This document shows positions 42,940-53,601 of a DNA stretch of 64,000 nucleotides, piece by piece. The stretch lies in contig NW_017802591.1 in the NCBI RefSeq assembly GCF_001625305.1, positions 321,281 through 385,280 on the forward strand. Direction: 5' to 3'. This stretch comes from Branchiostoma belcheri (Eukaryota > Chordata > Leptocardii > Amphioxiformes > Branchiostomatidae). The notes under the pieces are model-generated. The model worked only from the letters and a program-made list of their open reading frames with translations. It did no database searches and was not told where the DNA came from. A program made the translations under genes and the position numbers. Every line of letters begins with the position of its first letter. Within the stretch, counting starts at the first letter, position 1.

Positions 42940-43262
42940 GGTACCGCGACACAGCGAGTGTAGGTACCAGAGTTGATACAGAGCAGAAGTAAGATGGAAA
43001 TCGTCTCAGATTTGAGAAAAATAATGACAGCACACACACAGCTCACTCCGGGAAATCAGGTTTGTCAACTTTTACCTTTGCCCTCGATTGCTTTGACCTA
43101 TGAATACGCTGTACCGCCATTTTGAGCCGTGCGTGTGGTGTCATCATTTCTCTCCAATCTGAGGCGATTTCCATCTTACTTCTGCTCTGTATCAACTCTG
43201 GGCAGTTTTGAAAGACAATGGTAAGACTTTTTGCCACCTACAGTCGCTGTGCCGCGGTACAA
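42940..43262. repeat. long inverted repeat covering a putative first exon
   Basis: The left arm 42940-43028 pairs with the right arm 43140-43262 at high identity (for example GAGTTGATACAGAGCAGAAG against its complement near 43181-43200, and GGTACCGCG...AGGTA against 43236-43261). The right arm is the segment shared with the upstream region of the second zinc-finger gene (47085-47290) and ends in AATG|GTAAGA (43220). Confidence 0.8.
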
Positions 43263-43924
43263 GATAATTCCAATCGGTGTCGTGATCGAGTATTTTGATA
43301 AAGGCAAGGTATAGTGTGTAAAACTAACTAAAAGGCAAAAAAAGTTTTAATTATTTGCAAACTTTCTCAATCTCCATTTCAACTATGAATTCAAAACAAG
43401 TACAAGTAACGTGCCGTTGTCTTTGTGGCGCACAATCGCTATCATTAGTAGTGGCGTGTAGCCATGGAAGCCTTTGGACCAGTCATAAGAAATATTTGAG
43501 ATCATTTGAGCCTCAGTCTCGCCTAAGGAGACTTCAAAGTTGTTCTTACTGACTGACAATTGCGACTGGGAATGAATCACTTACGTAATCCTGGAAATTC
43601 GAAGCTAACAGCCTTCAACCGTAGGCGTTGTTGGCAAGACGAGCTAGACAAAACCGCTCCAAATTCATCATTCAGACGCCGGCCTGTAATTATATAGTGT
43701 AAAGTATAATTGGCCATTCATGCACCTTTCATTCAATCAGATTAGATAGTCTGCCGAAACGAAACAGCTCCAGTTTGGACAATATTAAAAACACGTAATA
43801 TGTTGTTGTCTTTATCGTTATTGTCCAAGTGCATTGTCTTTTTAAAAATGCTATCTAATGATGATTCTTTGTTTTGTAATAAAGTAAAACCTACCGGACC
43901 GGTTTTATCCACCCACTCAGTCCC

Positions 43925-43932
43925 TATATAAA
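43925..43932 (+). promoter_or_regulatory. TATA box upstream of the 7-finger gene
   Basis: TATATAAA is followed about 30 nt later by an initiator-like TCAGTACT, and then an exon that ends CTTG|GTAAGT at 44037. The acceptor at 44555 joins it to the coding exon, so this is a plausible promoter with a 5' UTR intron. Confidence 0.6.
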
Positions 43933-44574
43933 CGCATGACTGACCACTCTGTTTCTGTCAGTACTGACTCTACAGCCGTGAGGATCTGTGTCGTCGTTAA
44001 AACATCGACCAGTACTTTGGAGTGTCAGTGCATCTTGGTAAGTGTCGACTATGATTTCGTTTTCCTATCTACGTAAGGCCAATGGCATGTTGCACTTTGC
44101 TGCATGTCACACAGTGCATTGTAGATGTGCGAAGAACCGTATGTGTGTCTACGTTATGACTTACTTTATATATTTGCCTATGTTAAACCGGCTTAGTGTC
44201 CGTTTTAGAGTAGACTCAGTAGAGTTTAGTAAAAGTAAACTAGAGACTTCATTCAGGTAGGACATCCCTCCAGGTAGCATGCCAAACCATATACTTTTAG
44301 TTAGACTATGCAACCTCTTGTCTCATACTATACTCCAAATATTTTGCCTCTTTGCAAAACGGGGTGTCTAGTCGAACCGGGATTACCGCTCCACAAAATC
44401 AACTAATTTCTATAAACCAGAACCGTTGCATGTAACTGGCATGTTCATGTGTATTTCTTAGCGTGCAGATTATACAGCATGTACATGTATAAATAAATTT
44501 CTGGACTCCGTTAAATCTGATATATTGAATTTTAAATGATTTTTTATTCATGCAGGATCAGTAGTTTAACTAAC

Positions 44575-45252
44575 ATGGCTACCAGAGCTGCATCTCATTT
44601 GACCGAAGAGGAAGAGAATAGGCGTGGAAAGCAGGATTCTACGCGTCGTCACAAGTGTAGCGAGTGCGACAAGGAGTTTCGCTTCCTGAGTTATTTGAAG
44701 CGACACATGCGGGCTCACACAGGTGAGAAACCGTATGGGTGTGAGAAATGTAACAAAAGCTTCAGTCATCATTGGAAGCTGACGAATCACATGCGGACTC
44801 ACACAGGTGAGAAACCGTACAGGTGTGAGGAGTGCAGCAGGCAGTTCAGTGAGCTGGGCAGTCTGAAGAAGCACATGAGGACTCACACTGGTGAGAAACC
44901 GTACATGTGTGAAGTGTGCAGCAGGCAGTTCAGTGAGCTGGCTAATCTGAAAGATCACAGACGAATCCATACAGGTGAGAAACCGTACATGTGTGAGGAG
45001 TGTGGCAGGCAGTTCAGCACACGGAGTAACATGAAGGCTCACATGCGGACTCACACAGGAGAGAAACCTTACACGTGTAAAGAGTGCAACAGGCAGTTCA
45101 GAAGCCCGGACAATCTGAAGACTCACATGCGGACTCACACGGGCGAGAAACCGTATAGATGTGTAGAGTGCGGCAAGCAGTTTAGTCAGACGTCTGGTCT
45201 GAAGCAACATATGCGCACTCACACTGGTGATAAAAGCGTACAGATGCGATGA
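44575..45252 (+). CDS. C2H2 zinc-finger protein, seven fingers
   Basis: A 225-residue nuclear DNA-binding protein. A short acidic, polar N-terminus (MATRAASHLTEEEENRRGKQ) precedes seven tandem C-x2-C-x12-H-x3-H fingers joined by TGEKPY linkers. Fingers 3-7 are of the 'C-EC-RQF' type. The coding exon begins at acceptor ATGCAG|G 44555, and the ATG at 44575 follows TAAC. The C-terminus (TGDKSVQMR) results from an extra A in GATAAAAGCG: one frame over, the text continues AYRCDEC, an eighth finger start, and then decays. The start is well supported. Sequence-specific binding is inferred from the fold; the targets are unknown. Confidence 0.88.
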   Translation: MATRAASHLTEEEENRRGKQDSTRRHKCSECDKEFRFLSYLKRHMRAHTGEKPYGCEKCNKSFSHHWKLTNHMRTHTGEKPYRCEECSRQFSELGSLKKHMRTHTGEKPYMCEVCSRQFSELANLKDHRRIHTGEKPYMCEECGRQFSTRSNMKAHMRTHTGEKPYTCKECNRQFRSPDNLKTHMRTHTGEKPYRCVECGKQFSQTSGLKQHMRTHTGDKSVQMR

Positions 45253-46039
45253 GTGTCCACATGCAATCTCAAACCATTCCAAAAAAACTTTCCAGTGTCC
45301 ATCTAAAGATAACTATTATGTGGTATCATTTGAGTCAGTAGCTATAGCGAGGTCAGTAGCAATTTGACCTCTTATTTGGTGTTTACTTTCAGTAGTGTAC
45401 GCTCCATATGACTACATTGTAAAATAACGAATGCGTGTTCCCTAGCCCGTTGATAAGAACCAGAAGTCGTGTATCAAATGCGGCTGTGGATTGTTCAGAC
45501 AATAGTTACATGGCAAGAGACGGTATGTTTGACGACAAGACGCATGGTCCGTCTGTTATAGCACTTAAATAACTAGTTTTCTTTCATTTGAACTAACCAC
45601 AATATACTTCTTCATTTTAAAACATTTCAAATTTAAATTTAGTTAGCAATATACATATAAAAATTTGATACTGTTTTTTTTTATTCCAATTGTTCTGTAA
45701 GATACATAATGCTAACTGTTAGAGATTTGTCAACTTTCTGCATCCCAGTTTCGCCAAAAAAATCAAAATACCCAATGTGTTGTCTGCTTTATTGATCGAT
45801 TTCCTAAGGATGTTGTCTAATTTGCCCCTATGCAAATCAGCGCTGGTAAAACAATAAATTCAGATACGTAAATTGTTGTTTTTTTGTCACTAACTTCATT
45901 GTTATTTCCAAGTTGATCTCTTTCATTACGAATAATGTTGTCTGATTCTTCCCTCTGCAAATCAGCACGTTGCTTTCCTTTGTTTCATAATCGACTATAA
46001 CCCACCGGCAAACATATATCTCGTCTGTCCTACATAGGA
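45253..46039. other. 3' region of the 7-finger gene
   Basis: No other feature was found. A 3' UTR role for the first part is likely but no AATAAA close to the stop was identified; AATAAA occurs at about 45853 (ACAATAAATTC). Confidence 0.4.
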
Positions 46040-46630
46040 AAGAAACCGCACAACCAGTTCGGAACTGTCTGACTTTTAGTCGAACAGAAAAATGTTACAT
46101 ATGAAACAGATGTAACCAAATATTCGCACGATTAAGGGAAATATAGTAATTTCAGTTTTGGTGCCTTTCAATCCCAAATCATGTTTGCAAAATAATTCAT
46201 ATACCAGTCTCAGACACATTGGGGTGGTATTTTACCAAAATCCATGTTTACGTTTGATGATAACTGCCTATTCCACCAGGAGGCTTCGGTGATGTCATGG
46301 GTACTATTTAAACATTCAAACATGATGAACCTTCTGTTTTTTTCGGATCACGGAAACAGTACTGGTGACAACTTTAACTATCTAACCACAAGAGCAAGTA
46401 AGTATGCATCTGAAAAAAAATCCAAACGTAAAAAGTGCGTTATAGATATCTATGTGCCGACATACATATATCTTTGCTAAGGCCAACTGGCTTTGATGTC
46501 ACTGTACATAATAACGAAAGTTATGATACTTGATTATCTATATGCTGTGTTAATAATGTTCCACATTAATCGTATTTTAGATAGGATCCTGGAATACTGA
46601 TGTTGCATTAGGCACATGACGAATTAATAC
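46040..46630 (+). repeat. shared 3' block of the zinc-finger cluster, copy 1
   Basis: 'GAAAGAAACCGCACAACCAGTTCGGAACTG', 'CTGACTTTTAGTCGA' and 'ATCCTGGAATACTGATGTTGC' recur in the same order at 49050-49440 and 51810-52205, that is downstream of the two DYSA-type zinc-finger genes. Here it follows the RQF-type gene. Confidence 0.8.
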
Positions 46631-47084
46631 CCTCGACCAAAAACGCTCTTAAAATTTCTTTTCTAAAATTCTTGAACTCTCGAGATTCTCGAACTATTCC
46701 ATACAGTTAGGCATATATTTATATCTCTTTATACAATGCATATTGTAGAGTTATTTACACTTAGGTTCCGATACTATAGTGAAAAAAAGAATATAATGTT
46801 GAAACTGTTCCGAACTGGCTGGACATATTTATTTGTATATTGTAAAATGATGAGCAAACGTTACATGTACAAGCAAATATAACTATTCAACATCATCTTT
46901 AAAGCACCCACTTAACAAATATCTTCTTCTTTTAGTTTTTTTTTTTCTTTTTCGTCTTTCCTCTACTACAATTGTAGTGACTGTAAAATGAAGCTGTTTA
47001 AAAAATATATAGCTGACAAAATTACAATATCCGGCAAGCCGTCCGTAGCTACATAATTCTGGATCTGGGTGATCAGGTTTGTGA

Positions 47085-47290
47085 ACTTTGCCCTTTAGCC
47101 CTCGATTGGATTGACCTGTGATTTTTTTTACGACTGTCGGCCATTTTGAAATGTGCGAGGGATGTCATTTCTCTCTCCAATCTGAGGTGATTTCCAGCTT
47201 ACTTCGACTCTAAACCTACTCTGGGCAGTTTTGGAAGACAGGTAAGACGTTTATGGACCTCCTGTATTCGCCGTGTCGCGGTACCACAGC
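47085..47290 (+). promoter_or_regulatory. shared upstream block of the zinc-finger genes
   Basis: Homologous over roughly 240 nt to 43040-43262. It includes GGCCATTTTGAAATG, CTCCAATCTGAGG and GGGCAGTTTTGGAAGACAG followed by a conserved donor (|GTAAGACG at 47242). It is therefore a candidate promoter and first 5' UTR exon of the 10-finger gene. Confidence 0.55.
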
Positions 47291-47523
47291 AGATACTTCA
47301 ATGCGTGAAATATCTATGTAGTACGAAATTGGGGAGGGGGGCTCATCGACCTAGATGTGTAGAGCATCTGATACTAGTAGTTTTCCAATTTAAATAATTA
47401 CCGGTATTTCCAAACGTACTAGCCGTGGGTTTCGTAGGAATACATTAGAATATAGTGGGTATAAATAGCATGGAAATATTTTTATGCTTAGATTTCTGAT
47501 GTTTCACTTTTGGTCGTAGAAAA

Positions 47524-47899
47524 TTATGTATGAATGAAGCATGAAGACCTTTATTGATATTGTACACACATACCCACTGTAGTACAAGGATGGTATACAG
47601 ATAACGTTACATATATACATCGTCAAGTAACTACAATCAAGTAAATTCGGTTTCTTCTCGTTTCTTACTACTTAGTAATGGCAAAACGGTAAGAACAGGT
47701 ATGTTTCAATGTAGAAGGTTTGTCTAAGATCATTAAAAATATAAATTTATCTGTACAGCTTAGATGTTTGAAGAAGGGGAACACTGATTGTATCAGATTA
47801 TAAAGTTCTACTCTTTCTTTTTTGTATAGTTTACATTCTATTACAAAATGTTTCTCATCTTCAATTCTTCCTAGATCACAGAACCGACATATTCGTTGT
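47524..47899 (-). mobile_element. 3' fragment of a non-LTR retrotransposon
   Basis: The minus-strand frame 'CRFCDLGRIEDEKHFVIECK' and 'LYKKERVELYNLIQ' is the zinc-knuckle-like C-terminal end typical of LINE reverse-transcriptase proteins. A stop and a 3' UTR with AATAAAGGTC (near 47553) follow. The fragment is 5'-truncated and lies antisense to the zinc-finger gene that begins right beside it. Confidence 0.75.
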
Positions 47900-47902
47900 A
47901 TT

Positions 47903-48985
47903 ATGGACCGGATAAGCTGTGAGATTCCTTTGGACAAGCTGCCAACAGTACACCCTGGGAACGAGACAAGCAACAGTGAGAATCCGGCAACAGACACGGG
48001 AGGACAGCAGGACAAGGAGGATGACGTTCTATCGGAGGAAACGTACGGGGTGAACTCTGTCCATCCTCCCGTACAGAGTCAAACAGGGCAATCGGACCGG
48101 CCTGTGGTGAAAGGTACTATACACAAACCCTACAAATGTGACCTGTGTGACTATTCTGCTTTATGGAAAGCCCGTCTGAAGGAACACATGCCTAAACACA
48201 CCGGAGAAAAGCCCTACATGTGTAGGGAGTGTGGGTACAGAACAGCCTACAAGTCTCGCCTAACTATTCATGTAAGAAAACACACAGGTGAGAAACCCTT
48301 CAAGTGTGACCAGTGCGACTATTCTGCCGCTGAGAAAGGCTCTTTAAACAAACACATCATGTCAAAACACACTGGTGAGAAACCCCACATGTGTGGGGAG
48401 TGTGGATACCAGACAACAGACTCTTCTAATCTATCAAAACACATGAGAACACATACGGGGGAGAAGCCCTACAAATGTGACCAGTGTGAATTTTCTGCTG
48501 CACAGAAAGCGAATTTAGACATGCACATGGAGAAACACACTGGAGACAAACCCTACATGTGTGGGGAGTGTGGATACAGGACAGCCTATAGGTCTTGCCT
48601 ATACACGCATATGAGAATACATTTAGGTGTGAAACCTTTCAAATGTAACCAGTGTGACTATTCTGCCACACATAAACGTCATTTACATGAACACTGTATG
48701 GCCAAGCACACTGGAGACAAACCCTACATTTGTGGATTATGCGGGTACAAGACGGCCTACAGGTCTAGCATAAATGTACACATGAGAAAACATAAAAAGG
48801 AGAAACCCTACAAATGTGACCAGTGTCTCTTCTCTGCTGCAACTAAGAAGACTTTAAACCAACACCTTGCTACACACACCGACGATAAACCCTACAAGTG
48901 TGACCAGTGCGACTATTCTGCTGCACAGAAGCCATCTTTAATCAAACACAAGGCTAAGCACGCTGCTGAGAAACCCCGCATGTGA
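47903..48985 (+). CDS. C2H2 zinc-finger protein, ten fingers (DYSA type)
   Basis: A 360-residue predicted nuclear protein. The N-terminal 90 residues are acidic and polar without a KRAB, BTB or SCAN domain. Ten C2H2 fingers follow, alternating 'YKCDQCDYSAA' and 'YMCGECGYRTAYRS' kinds; fingers 3 and 7 have an H-x4-H spacing (HIMSKH, HCMAKH). Linkers are TGEKP, TGDKP, LGVKP or KKEKP. I start at the ATG at 47903 because the upstream frame is antisense LINE; an upstream in-frame ATG (47822) would add 27 residues. The last five fingers recur almost identically at 51345-51767. Confidence 0.88.
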   Translation: MDRISCEIPLDKLPTVHPGNETSNSENPATDTGGQQDKEDDVLSEETYGVNSVHPPVQSQTGQSDRPVVKGTIHKPYKCDLCDYSALWKARLKEHMPKHTGEKPYMCRECGYRTAYKSRLTIHVRKHTGEKPFKCDQCDYSAAEKGSLNKHIMSKHTGEKPHMCGECGYQTTDSSNLSKHMRTHTGEKPYKCDQCEFSAAQKANLDMHMEKHTGDKPYMCGECGYRTAYRSCLYTHMRIHLGVKPFKCNQCDYSATHKRHLHEHCMAKHTGDKPYICGLCGYKTAYRSSINVHMRKHKKEKPYKCDQCLFSAATKKTLNQHLATHTDDKPYKCDQCDYSAAQKPSLIKHKAKHAAEKPRM

Positions 48986-49049
48986 AGGTAGTGCGGATGA
49001 CATTGTACATGTATCTCGTCTGATGACCTGCATAGTATCAACCATACAG

Positions 49050-49440
49050 GAAATAAACCACACAACCAGTTCAGAACTGTCTGACTTTTAGTGGAGCATA
49101 CATATGAAAATGTTACAAATGAAACAGACGTGACCAGATCTTCACATGGTTGAATATAAATATTCAAACATCATAAACCTTCTTCTTTTTCGGATCGTGT
49201 AAACAGAGGGTGACAACTTTTACTATCTAACCACAAGAGCAAGTATGCTTTTGAAAAGAAAAACCTTCAAACGTGAATAGTGTGTCATCTGTCAATGTGT
49301 CTGACATATGTATGGCTTTGATGTCACTGTAAATAAAGATGAGAGTTATGATACTTGCTTCTGTATATGTTGTGTTAATAATGTTCTACATTAATCGTAT
49401 TTTAGATAGGATCATGGAATACTGATGTTGCATTACAATG
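49050..49440 (+). repeat. shared 3' block, copy 2
   Basis: It matches 46040-46630 and 51810-52205. It contains CACTGTAAATAAAGATGAGAG, a plausible poly(A) context for the 10-finger gene. Confidence 0.75.
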
Positions 49441-49800
49441 ACGAAGAAATGCACTCGATCAAAAGCACTTGTTTGCCTTTCTAACATTAGACTTACCCAT
49501 TTGAGAAGTGCAGCAGGCAGTTTACTGTATAGTCTTTACCAGACTAACTACCATGGCTATATATTTGCCAGGGGAGTTTGGCCGCCTTGTAGGTTTGACT
49601 GGCCGCGCAGTCGGAGGGAAAGAAACTACCTCCCCGCGGCCGGACTCCCTTTGCCAATTTTACTATGATAATCATGTTTTTTGCCGAATTCTATGATCCG
49701 TATTCCTGTAGAAAGGTCTGGTGGAGGCTAAGTTTACTGTACAGATGTGAGGAGTGTGGCAGGCATTTCACTACACCAGGGTTGCCATGTCGGATGGACT
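49441..49800 (+). pseudogene. zinc-finger relic
   Basis: 'GAAGTGCAGCAGGCAGTTTA' (49505-49524) and, in another place, 'YRCEECGRHFTT' (49738-49775) are pieces of RQF-type fingers like those of the gene at 44575. They are separated by unrelated sequence and stops. Confidence 0.6.
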
Positions 49801-50640
49801 TCGTCTACGAGGTGCAAGACAATGAAAGTAGTTGGCGGACGCTGGAGAGTGAATTTATAACGCCCGCTAATTAGATGCCGGTAGATTTCAATTGGCCGAC
49901 ATCCTGTCGCCTGATTGGTTCTCTGGCCCAAAGCAGACCTTGCAATTGGTCAGTTTTCCGGGATTTGCAGCAAGCTCGCCACTTTTGGAGCGGTACGCAG
50001 TAAAGTGTAAACTAGGGCACTGTAGAATGGTTATATTGGGTTGACAAGTGTGCACGCTAGCCTAGTAGATAGCTTACACCAAGCACACTCGGGACTTCTG
50101 AAAAAGTCAGTGAAGACGGCTCATCTAGCCTGCAAAGAAGCGACTGGGCTTACGACGCCATGGGATGTCTTGACGACGATACAAGTTACTCGCAGCTTAT
50201 AAACTCCACTACGCTGCATTAAACCATCAGAACTCGAGCCTATGTATATATATACAACTATCATTATATAAAGATAGAAAACACGCACACACTCCTACAT
50301 GCATCAAGAACCATCCGCCGCGCCAAACAGCATCTCTCCTCTCACACACCCAAAGTACACTAAGGAAATCAGCTACGACGATAACGTCCGACAAAGAAAA
50401 CGCACTTAATTTTGCTCAAACGTGCCCCATCTCCATATCAATTATATCAGTAGGAAAAGAGACACCGTCACTGCTTGTGTGTGCTTGCGTGAGCGTCTTG
50501 GGGTTGTCCTGTTGTTAGCCAAGTGTGGCAAAAATGTGCAATATATAGGTCGTCATTTATTGTCTTGTCTTGACTTGTCTGACTTTTGTTCCTTTTTCGA
50601 CTTCCAAAAAATTTGTCTTCACTTTATTTGCATATCAATC
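49801..50640. other. no gene recognised
   Basis: A frame at 50422-50658 belongs to repeat-like sequence. No RNA gene was found. Confidence 0.35.
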
Positions 50641-50806
50641 AACAGGTTGTGTATATAAACCTGCTTTCCCCTCTGGTCTCTCAGTCACTGACGAAAGCTA
50701 GTGGATACTAGCTGAAACGTCTGACGTTTTCAAAATCATATCCAGTTGCTTGAGTAACTGTTCTTTGGCATATCGTATTACCTGGATGTCTAACCTTCAT
50801 CGACGT
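50641..50806 (-). repeat. family-F repeat with hammerhead-like core
   Basis: The family terminus occupies 50740-50806. Upstream, plus-strand CTGACGA (50688-50694), a perfect 7-bp stem AGCTAGT/ACTAGCT with loop GGAT, GAAA (50714-50717) and a small CGT-CTG-ACG hairpin follow the order of a type I hammerhead ribozyme core. Stem I cannot be paired. Confidence 0.55.
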
Positions 50807-50888
50807 CGTCATTTATTGTTGGAGGGAGGTGTGTATGTGTGTGGGACCGTGTTGTGAGAGAATACAGTTCTTTTGGGGATATTTGGGT

Positions 50889-50904
50889 GGCCCTGAAAAG
50901 GGCC
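50889..50904 (-). terminator. histone mRNA 3' stem-loop
   Basis: On the minus strand GGCCCTTTTCAGGGCC matches the replication-dependent histone stem-loop perfectly, 37 nt after the H4 stop. A purine-rich CCCCAAAAGAAC follows, as expected for the U7 snRNP anchoring element. Confidence 0.93.
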
Positions 50905-50941
50905 GGGGTTTGTTGTGATGATGCGTCCGTCAGATGATTCT

Positions 50942-51322
<381 letters not shown>

Positions 51323-51324
51323 AT

Positions 51325-51344
51325 NNNNNNNNNNNNNNNNNNNN
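51325..51344. other. assembly gap (20 N)
   Basis: It directly truncates the third zinc-finger gene. Unlike the gap at 30429, the flanking sequence is a diverged paralog and not an identical repeat. Confidence 0.95.
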
Positions 51345-51767
51345 GGGGAGTGTGGATACAGGACAGCCTATAGGTCTTGCCTATACACGCATATGAGAAT
51401 ACATTTAGGTGTGAAACCTTTCAAATGTAACCAGTGTGACTATTCTGCCACACATAAACGTCATTTACATGAACACTGTATGGCCAAGCACACTGGAGAC
51501 AAACCCTACATTTGTGGATTATGCGGGTACAAGACGGCCTACAGGTCTAGCATAAATGTACACATGAGAAAACATAAAAAGGAGAAACCCTACAAATGTG
51601 ACCAGTGTCTCTTCTCTGCTGCAACTAAGAAGACTTTAAACCAACACCTTGCTACACACACCGACGATAAACCCTACAAGTGTGACCAGTGTGACTATCC
51701 CGCTGCACAGAAGCCGGCTTTAATCAAGCACAAGGCTAAACACACTGCTGAGAAACCCCGCTTTTGA
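51345..51767 (+). CDS. C2H2 zinc-finger protein, DYSA type, 5' part lost in gap
   Basis: The frame starts at the gap inside a finger (GECGYRTAYRSCLYTHMRIH) and holds the last five fingers, nearly identical to those of the gene at 47903. Differences are concentrated near the end (DYPAAQKPA; stop after KPRF instead of KPRM), so it is a true paralog and not a duplicate reading. Confidence 0.85.
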   Translation, partial: GECGYRTAYRSCLYTHMRIHLGVKPFKCNQCDYSATHKRHLHEHCMAKHTGDKPYICGLCGYKTAYRSSINVHMRKHKKEKPYKCDQCLFSAATKKTLNQHLATHTDDKPYKCDQCDYPAAQKPALIKHKAKHTAEKPRF

Positions 51768-51809
51768 AGGTAGTGCTGATGCCAAACATATCTTGTCTGG
51801 CCTGCATAG

Positions 51810-52205
51810 GATCAACCATACAGGAAAGAAACCACACAACCAGTTCGGAAAGTTCTGTCTGACTTTTAGTCGAGCATACAGGTGAAAATGTTACAAATGA
51901 AACAGACGTGACCAGATCTTCACATGGTTAAATATAAATATTCAAACATCATAAACGCTCTGTTTTTCGGATCGCGGAAACAGTACTGGTGACAACTTTT
52001 ACTATCCAACCACATAAGCGAGTATGCTTTTAGAAAAAAAAACTTACAAATGTGAATAGTGTGTCATCTGTCAATGTGTCTGACATATGTATGGCTTTGA
52101 TGTCACTGTAAATAAAGATAAGAGTTATGATACTTGCTTTATGTATTATGTTGTGTTAATAATGTTCTACAGTATTTTAGATAGGATCCTGGAATACTGA
52201 TGTTG
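51810..52205 (+). repeat. shared 3' block, copy 3
   Basis: It matches the blocks at 46040 and 49050 up to GGAATACTGATGTTGCC, where a piggyBac-like MITE has entered. AATAAAGATAAGAG at about 52110 may serve as the poly(A) signal of the preceding gene. Confidence 0.8.
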
Positions 52206-52207
52206 CC

Positions 52208-53204
52208 TTAACCCTAAACAGTACACCTGGGGTCCGCGCGGACCCCAGCACTATATATTCTGTAATATCTTTTTTGTTTCTAAAGATTTTTTTCTGAAAT
52301 TTTAATGTAATTGTCACCCACAAAGTTGTCTTTCAATACAGTGCAGAAAACTCCGTTTCTACCATTTATGAAAAAAATTATATCTGATTTTCTGTTGGGG
52401 TCCGCGCGGACCCCAGCCGGCTTTCGATCATAATGGACACACTGGCGTTCTTATACATTACCTTATTTCCGTTTTTATATGTTTTAATGCACTCATCGTA
52501 TGTCTACCAAGTTTTCAGAGAATGGTGTAATAATAAAATTAAATTTTGATAACTTTGGTGTAATTCTGACATCATATGACGTCAGAGCTAATAATATAGT
52601 CCGCCATATTGGATTTTGACCAATGACGTCATCAAATTAGCATATTATATGCATGTTAAATGATCTAACTTATATTTAACTATGTAAGATGTTATTAATG
52701 TTGGAAAAGAAGTGTAATTTAATATAAAACTCAGAAAATTTTTATGTTTGAACCAAAATTACTTCTATTTTCAAAAAAACTGCCTGCTAGAAACCCGTTG
52801 CCATGGCAACACAAAAAAACATCAACTTACTAGTATTCAACTAATATGAACTTTTTTTCAGAGACATTTTAGGAAAGGTCTCCAAATTTGATACTTCTAG
52901 CGCAAGCCGTTTAGCCGCTATCTCAGATCAAAGTTGGGCCTCAAAAGCCCCTTCAGTCTGAAATGGGTTTAAAAATCGGGTATTTCTTCTTGTTTTCTTT
53001 TCTTCACCAAAAAGTAGAAAAAGTTCAAAATGTACGATTTTTGTATGTTAAGTGGACACAGAGGTTCCCACATCAGTTTGCAAAACAATTGAGCTGGTAG
53101 CATGTTGATAATTTCTAAAAATTAGCAAAAAACTGTTCTGGGGTCCGCGCGGACCCCAGGTGTACAGATTAATCAGTCCGGGAAGGTGTACTGTTGAGGG
53201 TTAA
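52208..53204 (-). mobile_element. piggyBac-like MITE, copy 2
   Basis: TTAA target copies stand at 52208-52211 and 53201-53204. It is the inverse of the element at 481-1473, with the same three GGGGTCCGCGCGGACCCC palindromes and GTTGCCATGGCAAC at 52797-52810. The paralogous blocks at 46605 and 49430 lack the insertion. Confidence 0.9.
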
Positions 53205-53280
53205 GCACGTTACGAAGAAATGCACTCGACCAAAAACACTTTTTGGCCTTTCTAACATTAGACTTACACATTAGAGGCCA

Positions 53281-53601
53281 GGGTTGGATAAGTCCCATTG
53301 CCCACTTGCCCAGGGCAAGTAAAAGCACTGTTCGGGCAAGTAAATATCCCCCAGTACTTGCCCGATTGGGCAAGGGGCAAGTACATTTTTTGGATGCAAA
53401 GTATTAGCCCCAGCAGTATTTCAACCAAGTTTTAAACAATTTTGATAAATAAAGCATCCAACATTATAAACTCTTTCTGCTAGTAAAATGCATAGAAATG
53501 TGTCATATTTTGGGCAAGTAAAAAGTTGGTTCGGGCAAATGGAAATGACCATGTACTTGCCCGATAAGGCAAGTGGATTTTTGAAAACTTGTCCAACCCT
53601 G
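53281..53601 (+). mobile_element. hAT-like MITE
   Basis: The ends CCAGGGTTGGATAAGT and ACTTGTCCAACCCTG are inverted, as in hAT elements. Flanks ATTAGAGG and CTGAGAGG are a degenerate 8-bp target duplication. ACTTGCCC/GGGCAAGT occurs many times in both subterminal regions. Confidence 0.75.

Noticed and set aside
44566..45282. 238-codon minus-strand frame
   Set aside because: It is the shadow of the seven-finger gene; the plus strand carries all finger cysteines and histidines.
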